Assembly: GCA_900315815.1 (NCBI GenBank)
Contig: ONAS01000004.1
Coordinates: forward strand, 1 to 61,031
From: an uncultured Eubacteriales bacterium
Lineage (GTDB): Bacteria; Bacillota; Clostridia; Oscillospirales; Acutalibacteraceae
DNA length: 61,031 bases
Direction of reading: 5' to 3'
Below the pieces are notes generated by a model. The model searched no databases and was not told the DNA's origin. It saw only the letters and a program-made list of their open reading frames with translations. Positions 7,669 through 15,604 of the stretch are shown here, in pieces. Both the position numbers and the translations under genes were made by a program. Every line of letters begins with the position of its first letter. Within the stretch, counting starts at the first letter, position 1.

Positions 7669-9528
7669 ATGATGGAAAACAATCTGCCTTCGGAGAATTT
7701 CCGTCCGGAGGACGAATACCCCGAGCTGGATGAACAGCCGATCGAGGCTGCCGAGCCCGACGCAGGCGCCGCTGAGGAAACAGCGGCTCAGCCGCAAAGC
7801 GAACCGGCAGACAGCGAGCCCGTTCAGGAAACGCAGGCAGCAGAGCCGCAGTCAGAACCGCCTTTTGTACCGCCGGTACAGCAGTACCCGCGCAACGGCG
7901 TCACCTATTACCCGCAGTATCCGATGTACCCGCCGGCGGGCGGCGTTCAGTACCCCCAACAGGGCATGCCGCAGCAGCCGTCAAACGGCGCACCCTACTA
8001 TCCGCCGTATCCGATGTACCCGCAGCAGCCCTATGTACAGCCGCCGTACGGACAGCAGCCTTATCCGCAGCAGCCGTACCCCCAACAGCCGTATGTACAG
8101 CCGCCGTACCCGCAGCACTATCCCCAGCAGCCGCAGGGCTTTGCGCCGCAGGCCATGCCCCCTCAGCATCCCGGTATGCCGCCGCAGGGTCCCGCTCCCG
8201 CAGGGAACAGCGTCCACTATCCCGTTCACGAGACGGTTCCCGAACGGAAAAAGTCCTCGTCGACCGGCACAAAGGCATTTCTGCTGATCCTCTCCGCGCT
8301 GCTTCTCGCGATGGTGGCGGGCTTTATCGCCTACATCGCGAACGCCTCCGCGAAGGACGCCGAAAAGAAAAACAAGGAAGACGAGATCTTCTCCGAAATC
8401 AACAACAACGACAACCGCTTCTTCGGCGATCTGGAGGACAGCGTAGAGGAATTGAAGCACACCGAGTTTGAAGAGGAGATCAAGCTGGTCCCCGACAACG
8501 GTGCGACCCAGATGCGCGAGGACGACAACCCCGACAGCGTGGGCAAGCCCGATAAAAACGCCAAGGGGATCGAGCTGAAGGACGCGCCCAAGGACGCGGA
8601 CGACAGCGCGAAGTACACCGCGAAGAGTTCCTTCAACACACTCGTTGACAGCGTGGTCACCATCTCCTGCTACGAGGGCAAGATCAGTGAGAATATCTAC
8701 GATATCACGTCCGGCGGCTCCGGCACCATCATCTCCGCGGACGGCTACATCATCACTAACGCGCATGTACTGTACAACTCCAGGAAATTCACCGTCAACG
8801 TGACCCTGAACAACGGCGACAGCTATCCGGCTAAGATCATCGGGTATGATACATGGACCGATCTTGCCGTGCTGAAGATCGACGCAAAGGATCTCAAGCC
8901 CGCGGAATTTGCCGACTCGGAAAAGGTCGAGGTGGGCGACGATGTGATCGCCATCGGCAGCCCCGGCGGCGCGAAATACCAGAACAGCCTGACGCAGGGC
9001 GTCATCTCGGCGGTCGACAGAGAGATCTCCGTCAATAAATGCGTGCGCTATATCCAGAGCGACGCCGCCATCAACCCCGGCAGCTCGGGCGGTCCTCTGT
9101 GCAACTACTACGGTCAGGTCATCGGCATCACCACCGCGAAGACCGTCGCGGAAAACTATGAGAACATGAGCTTCTCCATCCCCTCCGCGATCGTCAAGGA
9201 GATCGTCACCGACCTGATCCACTACGGTTATGTTCCCGACAGGGCGCGCATCGGATTCTCCGGTACGCCGGTCTCCGCCGACGAAAAGCTCTACTACGGC
9301 ATCCCCTCCGGTCTGATCATCGACAGCATCGCCGACGACGGCGCGCTGAAGGACACGGATCTCAAGAAGGGCGATATCATCACCGCCGTTGACGGAGAAG
9401 AGATCGGCTCCTTCCAGGACGTCTACAATATCCTCGCCAAGCATAAGCCCGGCGACAAGGTAAAGCTGAGCGTTTATCGGCTCGATGAAGAGCTGCTCGC
9501 GTCAGAGAAAGAAACCGAAAGCAAATAA
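7669..9528 (+). CDS. HtrA/DegP-like serine protease with PDZ domain and long Pro/Gln/Tyr-rich N-terminus
   Basis: HtrA proteases degrade or refold damaged exported proteins at the membrane surface. The N-terminal 200 residues are disordered: an acidic start, then YPQQPY- and YPMYP-like repeats (about 65-165). One transmembrane segment spans about 203-222 and leaves the protease outside the cell. The trypsin-like domain has His366 (ITNAHVLYN), Asp398 (TWTDLAVLK) and Ser473 (NPGSSGGP), so the triad is complete. A PDZ domain covers about residues 520-610. At 619 residues it is longer than typical because of the cytoplasmic repeat region. It is translated right after the kinase gene, and a shared envelope-stress role is likely. 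Confidence 0.92.
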   Translation: MMENNLPSENFRPEDEYPELDEQPIEAAEPDAGAAEETAAQPQSEPADSEPVQETQAAEPQSEPPFVPPVQQYPRNGVTYYPQYPMYPPAGGVQYPQQGMPQQPSNGAPYYPPYPMYPQQPYVQPPYGQQPYPQQPYPQQPYVQPPYPQHYPQQPQGFAPQAMPPQHPGMPPQGPAPAGNSVHYPVHETVPERKKSSSTGTKAFLLILSALLLAMVAGFIAYIANASAKDAEKKNKEDEIFSEINNNDNRFFGDLEDSVEELKHTEFEEEIKLVPDNGATQMREDDNPDSVGKPDKNAKGIELKDAPKDADDSAKYTAKSSFNTLVDSVVTISCYEGKISENIYDITSGGSGTIISADGYIITNAHVLYNSRKFTVNVTLNNGDSYPAKIIGYDTWTDLAVLKIDAKDLKPAEFADSEKVEVGDDVIAIGSPGGAKYQNSLTQGVISAVDREISVNKCVRYIQSDAAINPGSSGGPLCNYYGQVIGITTAKTVAENYENMSFSIPSAIVKEIVTDLIHYGYVPDRARIGFSGTPVSADEKLYYGIPSGLIIDSIADDGALKDTDLKKGDIITAVDGEEIGSFQDVYNILAKHKPGDKVKLSVYRLDEELLASEKETESK

Positions 9529-9534
9529 GGTATG

Positions 9535-9568
9535 AAAAAAGGTCATCCCCGCCGGGATGACCTTTTTG
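9535..9568 (+). terminator. Bidirectional terminator between htrA and the sirtuin gene
   Basis: AAAAAAGGTCATCCC/GGGATGACCTTTTT forms a strong stem with an A tract on one side and a T tract on the other, so it can serve both converging genes. Confidence 0.85.
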
Positions 9569-9588
9569 AGTTATGCAAGTTGTTTCGC

Positions 9589-10314
9589 TTATATCGCGGC
9601 GTCGACGGCGCTCAGCACCTCGCCCACCTTATCGTGGATCACGAGGTCGGCGATCTTGTCATAGGGCGTCGCGTCGCGGTTGATCAGCACCATTTTGTCG
9701 CCGCCGAAATAGCGGATATAGGACGCGGCGGGGTAGACCGTCAGCGAGGTCCCCGCAACGATCAGCACATCGGCACGGTGGATATCGTCCAGCGCCGCCA
9801 TGACGGTGTCCTCGGGCAGAGGCTCCTCATACAGCACGACGTCGGGCTTGAGGATTCCGCCGCAGTCACACATCGGAACGCCCTCGGATCCGGCGATCGC
9901 TTCCACGCCATAGCTTTTGCGGCATTTCATGCAGTAATTGCGCAGGACCGATCCGTGCAGCTCATGCACGCGTCGGCTGCCAGCCGCCTGATGCAGACCG
10001 TCGATGTTCTGGGTGACGACAGAACGCAGTCTTCCCTCCTGCTCCCATTTGGCAAGGGTCAGGTGCGCTTTGTTGGGCTTTGCCGTAAGGCAGAGCATTT
10101 TTTCACGGTAGAAGCGGTAGAATTCCTCCGGCTTGCGCATGAAGAAGGTATGGCTGAGGATCTCCTCGGGAGGGTAGTCGAACTTTTGGTGATACAGCCC
10201 GTCTACCGAACGGAAATCCGGGATGCCGCTTTCGGTGGATACGCCCGCGCCGCCGAAAAAAACGATGCGCTTTGCGTTTCTGACGATTTCTGTGAGCCTG
10301 GCGATCTCTGACAT
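9589..10314 (-). CDS. NAD-dependent protein deacylase (Sir2 family)
   Basis: Sirtuins remove acyl groups from lysines while consuming NAD. The 241-residue protein is a complete compact sirtuin: NAD-binding GAGVSTESGIPDFRS, TQNIDGLHQAAG, catalytic His120 in HELHGS, and a zinc site of Cys128, Cys131, Cys149 and Cys151 (CMKC and CDC). Because it lacks any fused effector-type domain and has its own promoter and terminator, I read it as a housekeeping enzyme and not as a defence NADase. The spacing of only one residue between the last two zinc cysteines is slightly unusual (CxC, where CxxC is common). Confidence 0.93.
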   Translation of the reverse strand: MSEIARLTEIVRNAKRIVFFGGAGVSTESGIPDFRSVDGLYHQKFDYPPEEILSHTFFMRKPEEFYRFYREKMLCLTAKPNKAHLTLAKWEQEGRLRSVVTQNIDGLHQAAGSRRVHELHGSVLRNYCMKCRKSYGVEAIAGSEGVPMCDCGGILKPDVVLYEEPLPEDTVMAALDDIHRADVLIVAGTSLTVYPAASYIRYFGGDKMVLINRDATPYDKIADLVIHDKVGEVLSAVDAAI

Positions 10315-10344
10315 AAAAATCCCTCCGTAAATGATTCTGATCTC

Positions 10345-10373
10345 AGTGTATCACATACGGAGGGGTTTTGCAA
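10345..10373 (-). promoter_or_regulatory. Promoter of the sirtuin gene
   Basis: TTGCAA, a 17-base spacer and TACACT on the minus strand, 30 bases before the ATG. Confidence 0.65.
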
Positions 10374-10399
10374 TTATTCCGGAAGAAAGTTTTCCGTAT

Positions 10400-10425
10400 A
10401 AAAAAACAACCACCCTATTGGGTGG
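10400..10425 (-). terminator. Terminator of the 5S rRNA gene
   Basis: On the minus strand CCACCC-AATAG-GGGTGG is followed by TTGTTTTTTT, about 14 bases after the 5S 3' end. Confidence 0.85.
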
Positions 10426-10438
10426 AAGCCTTTATAGA

Positions 10439-10557
<119 letters not shown>

Positions 10558-10584
10558 GTGTGTCGTCTCTCAACGACAGATGTA

Positions 10585-10613
10585 ATTATAGCACTACATT
10601 TTAAAAAATGCAA
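10585..10613 (-). promoter_or_regulatory. Promoter of the isolated 5S rRNA gene
   Basis: TTGCAT, 17 bases, TATAAT on the minus strand. The start point falls about 20 bases before the mature 5S 5' end. Confidence 0.8.
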
Positions 10614-10680
10614 TACTTTTTTAACCATTTTTTAAAAAATTGTATTTTTCGTGAATTTTGATAAAAATCTTCGGAATTAT

Positions 10681-10709
10681 TTGACTATTGCATGACTTTT
10701 GAGTACAAT
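10681..10709 (+). promoter_or_regulatory. Promoter of the binding lipoprotein
   Basis: TTGACT, 17 bases, TACAAT. Confidence 0.7.
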
Positions 10710-10743
10710 ATAGGTTAGTATGATATGCTGAGGTGTATGAATA

Positions 10744-11913
10744 ATGAAACGAATTCTCTCCCTTTTTCTGGCTGTATGCCTGATCGCTGCATGTGCGGCG
10801 GTCTTTTCCGGCTGCGGCGGCAGCAAAGACGATAACTTCCCCGTGACCGTCGGCGGCGCGGAGATCACCGCAGAACCGCAGAGGGTCGTCGTCCTCAACG
10901 ACGCTTTTGCCGACATCATCCTGTATATCGGCTATGATATCAAGCTGGCGGGACGTTCTTATGAATGCGACCAGCAGATGCTGAACATACTGCCCTCCGT
11001 CGGTACGGGGACGGATCCCGCGATCGACACCCTGCTGAACCTGAACCCCGATCTGGTCATCGCGGACGAGTCCCTCAGCACCAAATCGCGCAACAAGCTG
11101 GATGAAGGCGGTGTTACCGTCGTAACGCTGACGCCCGCAAATACGCAGGAGGAGATCAGACAGCTGTACATCGACCTCGGCACCGCGCTGGGCGGCAAGA
11201 CCGACGGCAGCAAAAAGGGCGAGGATGCCTATAATAAGCTGTTCAAGCTGCTGAATGAATACAGCACCACCACCAAGAACATCGTCGTCACCGACGCGTA
11301 TCTGTATCTTGACGATCAGGGCAGCTACTGCACCTTTGTCAAGGACAGCGTGCAGGCAAAGATCTTCGGCTATAACGGCGCGATCAACGTCTTTGCAAAC
11401 AAGACCTCTCCCCAGTTCCGCGCGACGGAAACTACCGACGAAAACGGCAATGTCACCGCGGCGGATGAGATGTATATCCGCTACGCGTCGCCGACCTATC
11501 TGTTCCTCGACGGAACCGTCGCGAAGGACGGTACGATCCAATCGGCGGTATATGACAAGCTGATCGCCGACCCGAATCTCAATGTCCTCTCCGCTCTCAA
11601 CGAGGGCAGGGTCACCTTTATCCCGCTGAAAAACTTCTATCGTCCGGGCGTCACCTTTGAAGAAACGCTGTTTACGATGATCGACGCGCTGAACAAGGAC
11701 GAAGAGGCTGCAGAGGAAGCGTCGCTGAACCCCACCGAGACAGCGACCGAGGCGCCGACTGCCGCGGCGACCAAGCCCGCTGAGGAGCCGACCGAGGCGG
11801 AGGAGGAAACCGAAGAAGAGGAAGAGGCTGTCGAGGACGCAGGCGTCAGTGATGACGGCGCGGTATCTGACGGCGTCTATTACGACGAAAACGGCAACGT
11901 CGTCTATTACTGA
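10744..11913 (+). CDS. Periplasmic-binding-protein-like lipoprotein (BtuF/FhuD type), orphan
   Basis: The protein resembles the binding component of iron-siderophore or cobalamin ABC importers. It has a signal peptide with a lipobox-type cysteine (VFSGCGGS, Cys27), then a class III binding fold: RVVVLNDAFADIILYIGYD, the internal Asn-Pro-Asp-Leu-Val segment LLNLNPDLVIADE, and a long helix-linked second lobe. Residues about 325-370 form an acidic Thr/Glu/Ala/Pro-rich tail, which is odd for this family since the C-terminus normally completes the fold. No permease or ATPase gene is adjacent, so transport is unproven; a sensory or partner-shared role is equally possible. GAGGTG precedes ATG 10744. 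Confidence 0.8.
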   Translation: MKRILSLFLAVCLIAACAAVFSGCGGSKDDNFPVTVGGAEITAEPQRVVVLNDAFADIILYIGYDIKLAGRSYECDQQMLNILPSVGTGTDPAIDTLLNLNPDLVIADESLSTKSRNKLDEGGVTVVTLTPANTQEEIRQLYIDLGTALGGKTDGSKKGEDAYNKLFKLLNEYSTTTKNIVVTDAYLYLDDQGSYCTFVKDSVQAKIFGYNGAINVFANKTSPQFRATETTDENGNVTAADEMYIRYASPTYLFLDGTVAKDGTIQSAVYDKLIADPNLNVLSALNEGRVTFIPLKNFYRPGVTFEETLFTMIDALNKDEEAAEEASLNPTETATEAPTAAATKPAEEPTEAEEETEEEEEAVEDAGVSDDGAVSDGVYYDENGNVVYY

Positions 11914-11957
11914 TCGGACGATCCCGAACCATAACTGAACATCCGACATCATGTCCC

Positions 11958-11992
11958 TCCGGGTCAGCGATTCTCGCCGACCCGGATTTTTT
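11958..11992 (+). terminator. Rho-independent terminator
   Basis: TCCGGGTC/GACCCGGA with a short loop, followed by six T. Confidence 0.85.
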
Positions 11993-12125
11993 GCTTTTTC
12001 TGCCGATCCTGCGGCGTTTTGTCCTCTTTCTGTCCTTATCGGGATGCTATACTGCAGGTACAGTCAAGAGAAAAAATCGCCCTGCGGACGGCGTACAGGC
12101 TGAATCGGAAAACGGAGGTGCTGAC

Positions 12126-12800
12126 ATGAAAAAGAATCTCAAGTGCATGATCGCGATCACGCTGGCTTTGATGATATGTATCGCACTGCTCACGGCGGGA
12201 GCGCTGGTGAACGCGGCGAACGCCGACAAAACGATCGTCGATTCCGTCGCGCTGAAGGCGAAGATCCCGGCGCTTGCCAAGGGCGTCTGGCAGGGCGTCG
12301 ACAGCAACGGCGATTCGCTCCTCTTTTTCGTATCCCCGAAGCACGAGTCCGTTATCCGTGTTTCTCCGGAAAACGACACCGGCATACCCGTACAGTACAG
12401 CTACAGTGAAAGCACCGGCAGTTACCGCGTCAACATCGGATACGCGGGCAGCGCCGCGTCGTGGAAGCTCAGCGAAAATGACGGTCACAGCGCGCTGCTG
12501 ACGACCGAGGATCACGTCGCCTATCGGATGAAGTATCTCTGCGGCGACAGCGTAGAGAGCTTTCACTTCTACGATTACGCGCAGCTGCGTGAGAAGGCGC
12601 AGAATTACTACAGCGCGAACATCGGCGACGCCGAAAAGGTACGCTTTGACGCAAAAATGGTCCCCGACGGCTCCGGAGACGCCGTTGTACGGGTCGGCAG
12701 TTCTGACGGAAGCGCGACCGTGGATTACTACACCGTCAACATGGTGACAGGTCTCGGTCACAACATGATCGGCAATGATATCGACTTCACGCAGTATTGA
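12126..12800 (+). CDS. Exported or membrane-anchored protein of unknown function
   Basis: I do not recognise the family. The 224-residue product starts at ATG 12126, which has ACGGAGGTG upstream; the reading frame is open further upstream but without a ribosome site. Residues 7-30 (MIAITLALMICIALLTAGAL) are a signal peptide or anchor. The rest is beta-rich, with phrases such as GVWQGVDSNGDSLLFFVSP and DGSATVDYYTVNMVTG that suggest a small beta-barrel or lipocalin-like extracellular domain; this is only a guess. It lies between the binding lipoprotein and a sensor kinase gene and could be related to the signal sensed by that kinase. A hairpin without T tract (12808-12830) follows. Confidence 0.7.
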   Translation: MKKNLKCMIAITLALMICIALLTAGALVNAANADKTIVDSVALKAKIPALAKGVWQGVDSNGDSLLFFVSPKHESVIRVSPENDTGIPVQYSYSESTGSYRVNIGYAGSAASWKLSENDGHSALLTTEDHVAYRMKYLCGDSVESFHFYDYAQLREKAQNYYSANIGDAEKVRFDAKMVPDGSGDAVVRVGSSDGSATVDYYTVNMVTGLGHNMIGNDIDFTQY

Positions 12801-12858
12801 TCGCCAATGCGCCTGCACAGTCCGGGCGCGATTTGTTCCCCGGCTGTGTTTTCATTCG

Positions 12859-12886
12859 TTGACAACTGATCATATGCTGATATAAT
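12859..12886 (+). promoter_or_regulatory. Promoter of the LytS-like kinase/regulator operon
   Basis: TTGACA, 16-base spacer, TATAAT. Confidence 0.75.
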
Positions 12887-12916
12887 AGAGGTATAAACGG
12901 TCGGGGAGTGATGCGC

Positions 12917-14737
12917 GTGAGGATAATCAAGGGCAGGGTGATGACATATATCGCCCTGGCGATCGTTGCCGTTGCCTTCATCTCTCTGATCGTGATCACA
13001 GCTCTGTCTGTCGGGCGCAGAGAGCAATATGATTCCTACAAGGTATCGATCAACGGCCGATACTCCGTCGACGGGGGCGAATGGCAGGACACGATCCCCG
13101 ATGAAATGCTCCACAGCGATTTTCATTCGGTCACCATCAAGGGGACGCTGTCCAGACCGATGTACTATTACGAGAGCTATCTGATCATTGTGACCAACAA
13201 TATCTGGTACCGTATCGAGACCCCGGGAGGCGAGTTCTCCAACTACCGCGAGGACGATACCTCCGCGCTGAAGGATTCCCCCGGCAGCAGCATCGATTAC
13301 TATCGGGGCCTTACCCTCTTTGACGACCTGATGAAAAACGACGAGGAGATCACCGTCACGCTGACGAACCCGTATCACATGTTCTCCTACGCCGATCTTT
13401 CCGACTATTTCAACATGTATGTCAGCGATGCGACGGGCATGTATGAGCTGTTGTTCGTGCGCAAGCTGCCCGCGATCCTGTTCTGTCTGACGGTCTGCTT
13501 CTTCGGCTTGTTCGCCTTTCCGATCGCCGCGTCCGTTCTCGGCGGCATCAACAACCGTTATCTGGCGTTCTCGCTTCTGTGCTTCTTTACGGGCGTTTAT
13601 CTGATATCGCGGGCGCTGTATACCTTTATGCCGCTGTGGATCGATAATCCCGCTTTATGTATGTCGCTGTGCGAATCGACCCGCCATCTGTTCGGCATCT
13701 GTGTGCTGATATTCATCAAGGTGCTCCTGATGGATGAACGGCATAAGCTGATCGCCAATATCTCTCTGATCCTGTTCACCGCCTTTACCGTCATGCTGTT
13801 CGTGTTCAACGCGACGGGCGTCAGCGATCTGTATGCGAGCACGCCGTTCGCGCAGGCGCTGTTTGTCGTGCTTTCCGTGATCCTGACGGTCTGCCTTGCA
13901 CGGGAATGGAAGCAAAACGACAGCGCACAGCTGGCGATCTTCACCCTCATCCCGATCGCGGCGACGCTGGCCTTTGACGCACTCAACGCGTATCTCGGCT
14001 TCTCTGATATCCGGCTCTTTGAGTTCGGCGCCGCAGCGACGCTGATCTATCAGATCGTGAACCTGCTGATCGATCTGCGGCATCAGTACAAACAGACCCT
14101 GCGCAACGAGGAGCTGCAGCGCGAGCTGTACGAGTCGCGCGTCGCCATCATGGTATCGCAGATCCAGCCGCATTTTCTGTATAATTCGCTCAGCTCGATC
14201 GCCATGATGTGTTCCATCGATCCCGAGACCGCCCAGGAGGCGACGGTCACCTTTGCCGATTATCTCAGGGGGAACATGGATTCCCTCAAGCAGAAAACGC
14301 CGGTGCCGTTTTCAAAGGAGCTGGAGCATCTGAAAAAATACCTGTACATCGAAAAGCTCCGCTTCGGCAAAAAGCTGAACATCGTATATGATATCCGGAC
14401 CGAGGACTTCGTCCTGCCGCAGCTGTCCATCCAGCCGCTGGCGGAAAATGCCGTCAAGCACGGCATCAGCAAAAAGCGCGGCGGCGGTACGCTGACGATC
14501 GCGACGCGGGAGACCGCCGACAGCTATCAGGTGATCGTATCCGACGACGGCAAGGGCTTTGACGTGAACGAGGTCAAGGACGACGGGCGCTCGCATATCG
14601 GCATGGAAAATGTGAAACGGCGTCTGCACGATATGTGCGGCGGCGAGGTAAAAATCGAAAGTGTGATCGGCGAGGGCACCGTCGCGACGGTGACGCTGCC
14701 GAAGAAGGGACAAAAGTATGAGAATCCTGTGTGTTGA
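12917..14737 (+). CDS. 7TM-type sensor histidine kinase (LytS/YesM-like His kinase)
   Basis: An integral membrane kinase that signals to the regulator encoded next. After an N-terminal membrane helix comes a beta-rich extracellular domain (about residues 35-185), then a block of about seven membrane helices (about 186-385), a coiled coil (QTLRNEELQRELYESRVAI), a phosphoacceptor region with His419 in SQIQPHFLYNSLSS, and an ATPase domain with LAENAVKHGI, SDDGKGFD and GMENVKRRL. This layout matches 7TMR-DISM kinases. I favour GTG 12917 because GGGGAG is 8 bases upstream; ATG 12911 is an alternative in the same frame. The gene overlaps the regulator gene by 20 bases. Confidence 0.88.
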   Translation: MRIIKGRVMTYIALAIVAVAFISLIVITALSVGRREQYDSYKVSINGRYSVDGGEWQDTIPDEMLHSDFHSVTIKGTLSRPMYYYESYLIIVTNNIWYRIETPGGEFSNYREDDTSALKDSPGSSIDYYRGLTLFDDLMKNDEEITVTLTNPYHMFSYADLSDYFNMYVSDATGMYELLFVRKLPAILFCLTVCFFGLFAFPIAASVLGGINNRYLAFSLLCFFTGVYLISRALYTFMPLWIDNPALCMSLCESTRHLFGICVLIFIKVLLMDERHKLIANISLILFTAFTVMLFVFNATGVSDLYASTPFAQALFVVLSVILTVCLAREWKQNDSAQLAIFTLIPIAATLAFDALNAYLGFSDIRLFEFGAAATLIYQIVNLLIDLRHQYKQTLRNEELQRELYESRVAIMVSQIQPHFLYNSLSSIAMMCSIDPETAQEATVTFADYLRGNMDSLKQKTPVPFSKELEHLKKYLYIEKLRFGKKLNIVYDIRTEDFVLPQLSIQPLAENAVKHGISKKRGGGTLTIATRETADSYQVIVSDDGKGFDVNEVKDDGRSHIGMENVKRRLHDMCGGEVKIESVIGEGTVATVTLPKKGQKYENPVC

Positions 14738-15500
14738 CGACGAACCGCTGGCTCTGCAGATGCTGGAGCTTTCCATCGGCAAGGCTAAGCCCGACGCCGA
14801 GGTCATCGGCTTTGAGGAGCCGGAGGATCTGCTGGAGGAGGCAAAGACAAACGGCTGTGACATCGCTTTTCTGGATATCCATATGAGCGAGATGGACGGC
14901 GTCGAGGCGGCAAAGCGCCTCAAGGAGATCAATCCGAAAATGAATATCATCTTTGTCACCGGATACAGCGAGTATGCCGGCGACGCGATGCGTCTGCACG
15001 CGAGCGGCTATATCATGAAGCCCGTGACCAAGGATAAGGTCGCCGCAGAGCTTGCCGACCTGCGGTTCCCCATCGTGCCGAAGGAGAATGCCCTGCTCAA
15101 GGTACAGTGCTTCGGCAACTTTGACGTATTCACCCCCGACGGCAAGCCGCTCCACTTTGAGCGCAGCAAGGCAAAGGAGGTCTTTGCCTATCTGGTACAC
15201 CGCCACGGCAGCTCGTGCACCAAAAAGGAGATCGCCGCGGTGCTGTTCGAGGATATGCCCTACGACAATAAGCAGCAGATCTATTTCCAGAAGATCGTAT
15301 CCGCGATGATGAAGGCGCTCAAAAGCGTCTCAGCGGAGGCGGTCATCAACAAAACCTACAACAATATGTCGGTCAATGTCGATCTGATCGACTGTGACTA
15401 CTATCGCTTTCAGGAGCTTGACGCAGGCGCGGTCAACGCCTATCAGAGCGAGTACATGAGCCAGTATTATTGGGCGGATTTCCTGTACGAGGATTACTGA
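14718..15500 (+). CDS. Response regulator with SARP-like winged-helix output domain
   Basis: The receiver domain (about residues 1-115) has the acidic pair in CVDDEPLAL, phosphoacceptor Asp53 in AFLDIHMSEMDG, Thr in VTGYSEYA and Lys in GYIMKPV. The output domain (about 130-260) begins CFGNFDVFTPDGKPL and continues with SKAKEVFAYLVHRHG, a pattern seen in the winged helix of SARP-type activators, but no BTAD repeat follows. LytS-like kinases are more often paired with LytTR regulators, so the pairing is a variant. Overlap with the kinase gene argues for one operon. The targets are unknown. Confidence 0.87.
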   Translation: MRILCVDDEPLALQMLELSIGKAKPDAEVIGFEEPEDLLEEAKTNGCDIAFLDIHMSEMDGVEAAKRLKEINPKMNIIFVTGYSEYAGDAMRLHASGYIMKPVTKDKVAAELADLRFPIVPKENALLKVQCFGNFDVFTPDGKPLHFERSKAKEVFAYLVHRHGSSCTKKEIAAVLFEDMPYDNKQQIYFQKIVSAMMKALKSVSAEAVINKTYNNMSVNVDLIDCDYYRFQELDAGAVNAYQSEYMSQYYWADFLYEDY

Positions 15501-15551
15501 TGCCGCGGCTCAGAGCTGTGTGTGAGGATCCTCTGAAATGCCATATCAAGC

Positions 15552-15589
15552 AAAAAACGGCTGTCGTTCCGGGAACGGCAGCCGTTTTG
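15552..15589 (+). terminator. Bidirectional terminator between the regulator and the L,D-transpeptidase
   Basis: AAAACGGCTG-TCGTTCC-GGGAACGGCAGCCGTTTT: a long stem flanked by A and T tracts between converging genes. Confidence 0.85.
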
Positions 15590-15604
15590 TATGATGAATC
15601 ATGT

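Noticed and set aside
7981..9444. Long minus-strand open frame opposite htrA
   Set aside because: Antisense shadow with repetitive Arg/Leu/Val composition; htrA has full catalytic motifs.
9589..10314. Sirtuin as part of a NAD-depleting defence system with the TIR genes
   Set aside because: It is a compact stand-alone deacylase with its zinc site and own promoter and lies 9 kb from the nearest TIR gene.
10321..10366. Inverted repeat CCCTCCGTA/TACGGAGGG before the sirtuin gene
   Set aside because: One arm is in the promoter spacer and is not transcribed, so it cannot mask the ribosome site; chance is likely.
12808..12830. GCGCCTG/CGGGCGC hairpin after the unknown exported protein
   Set aside because: No T tract follows, so I do not call it a terminator.
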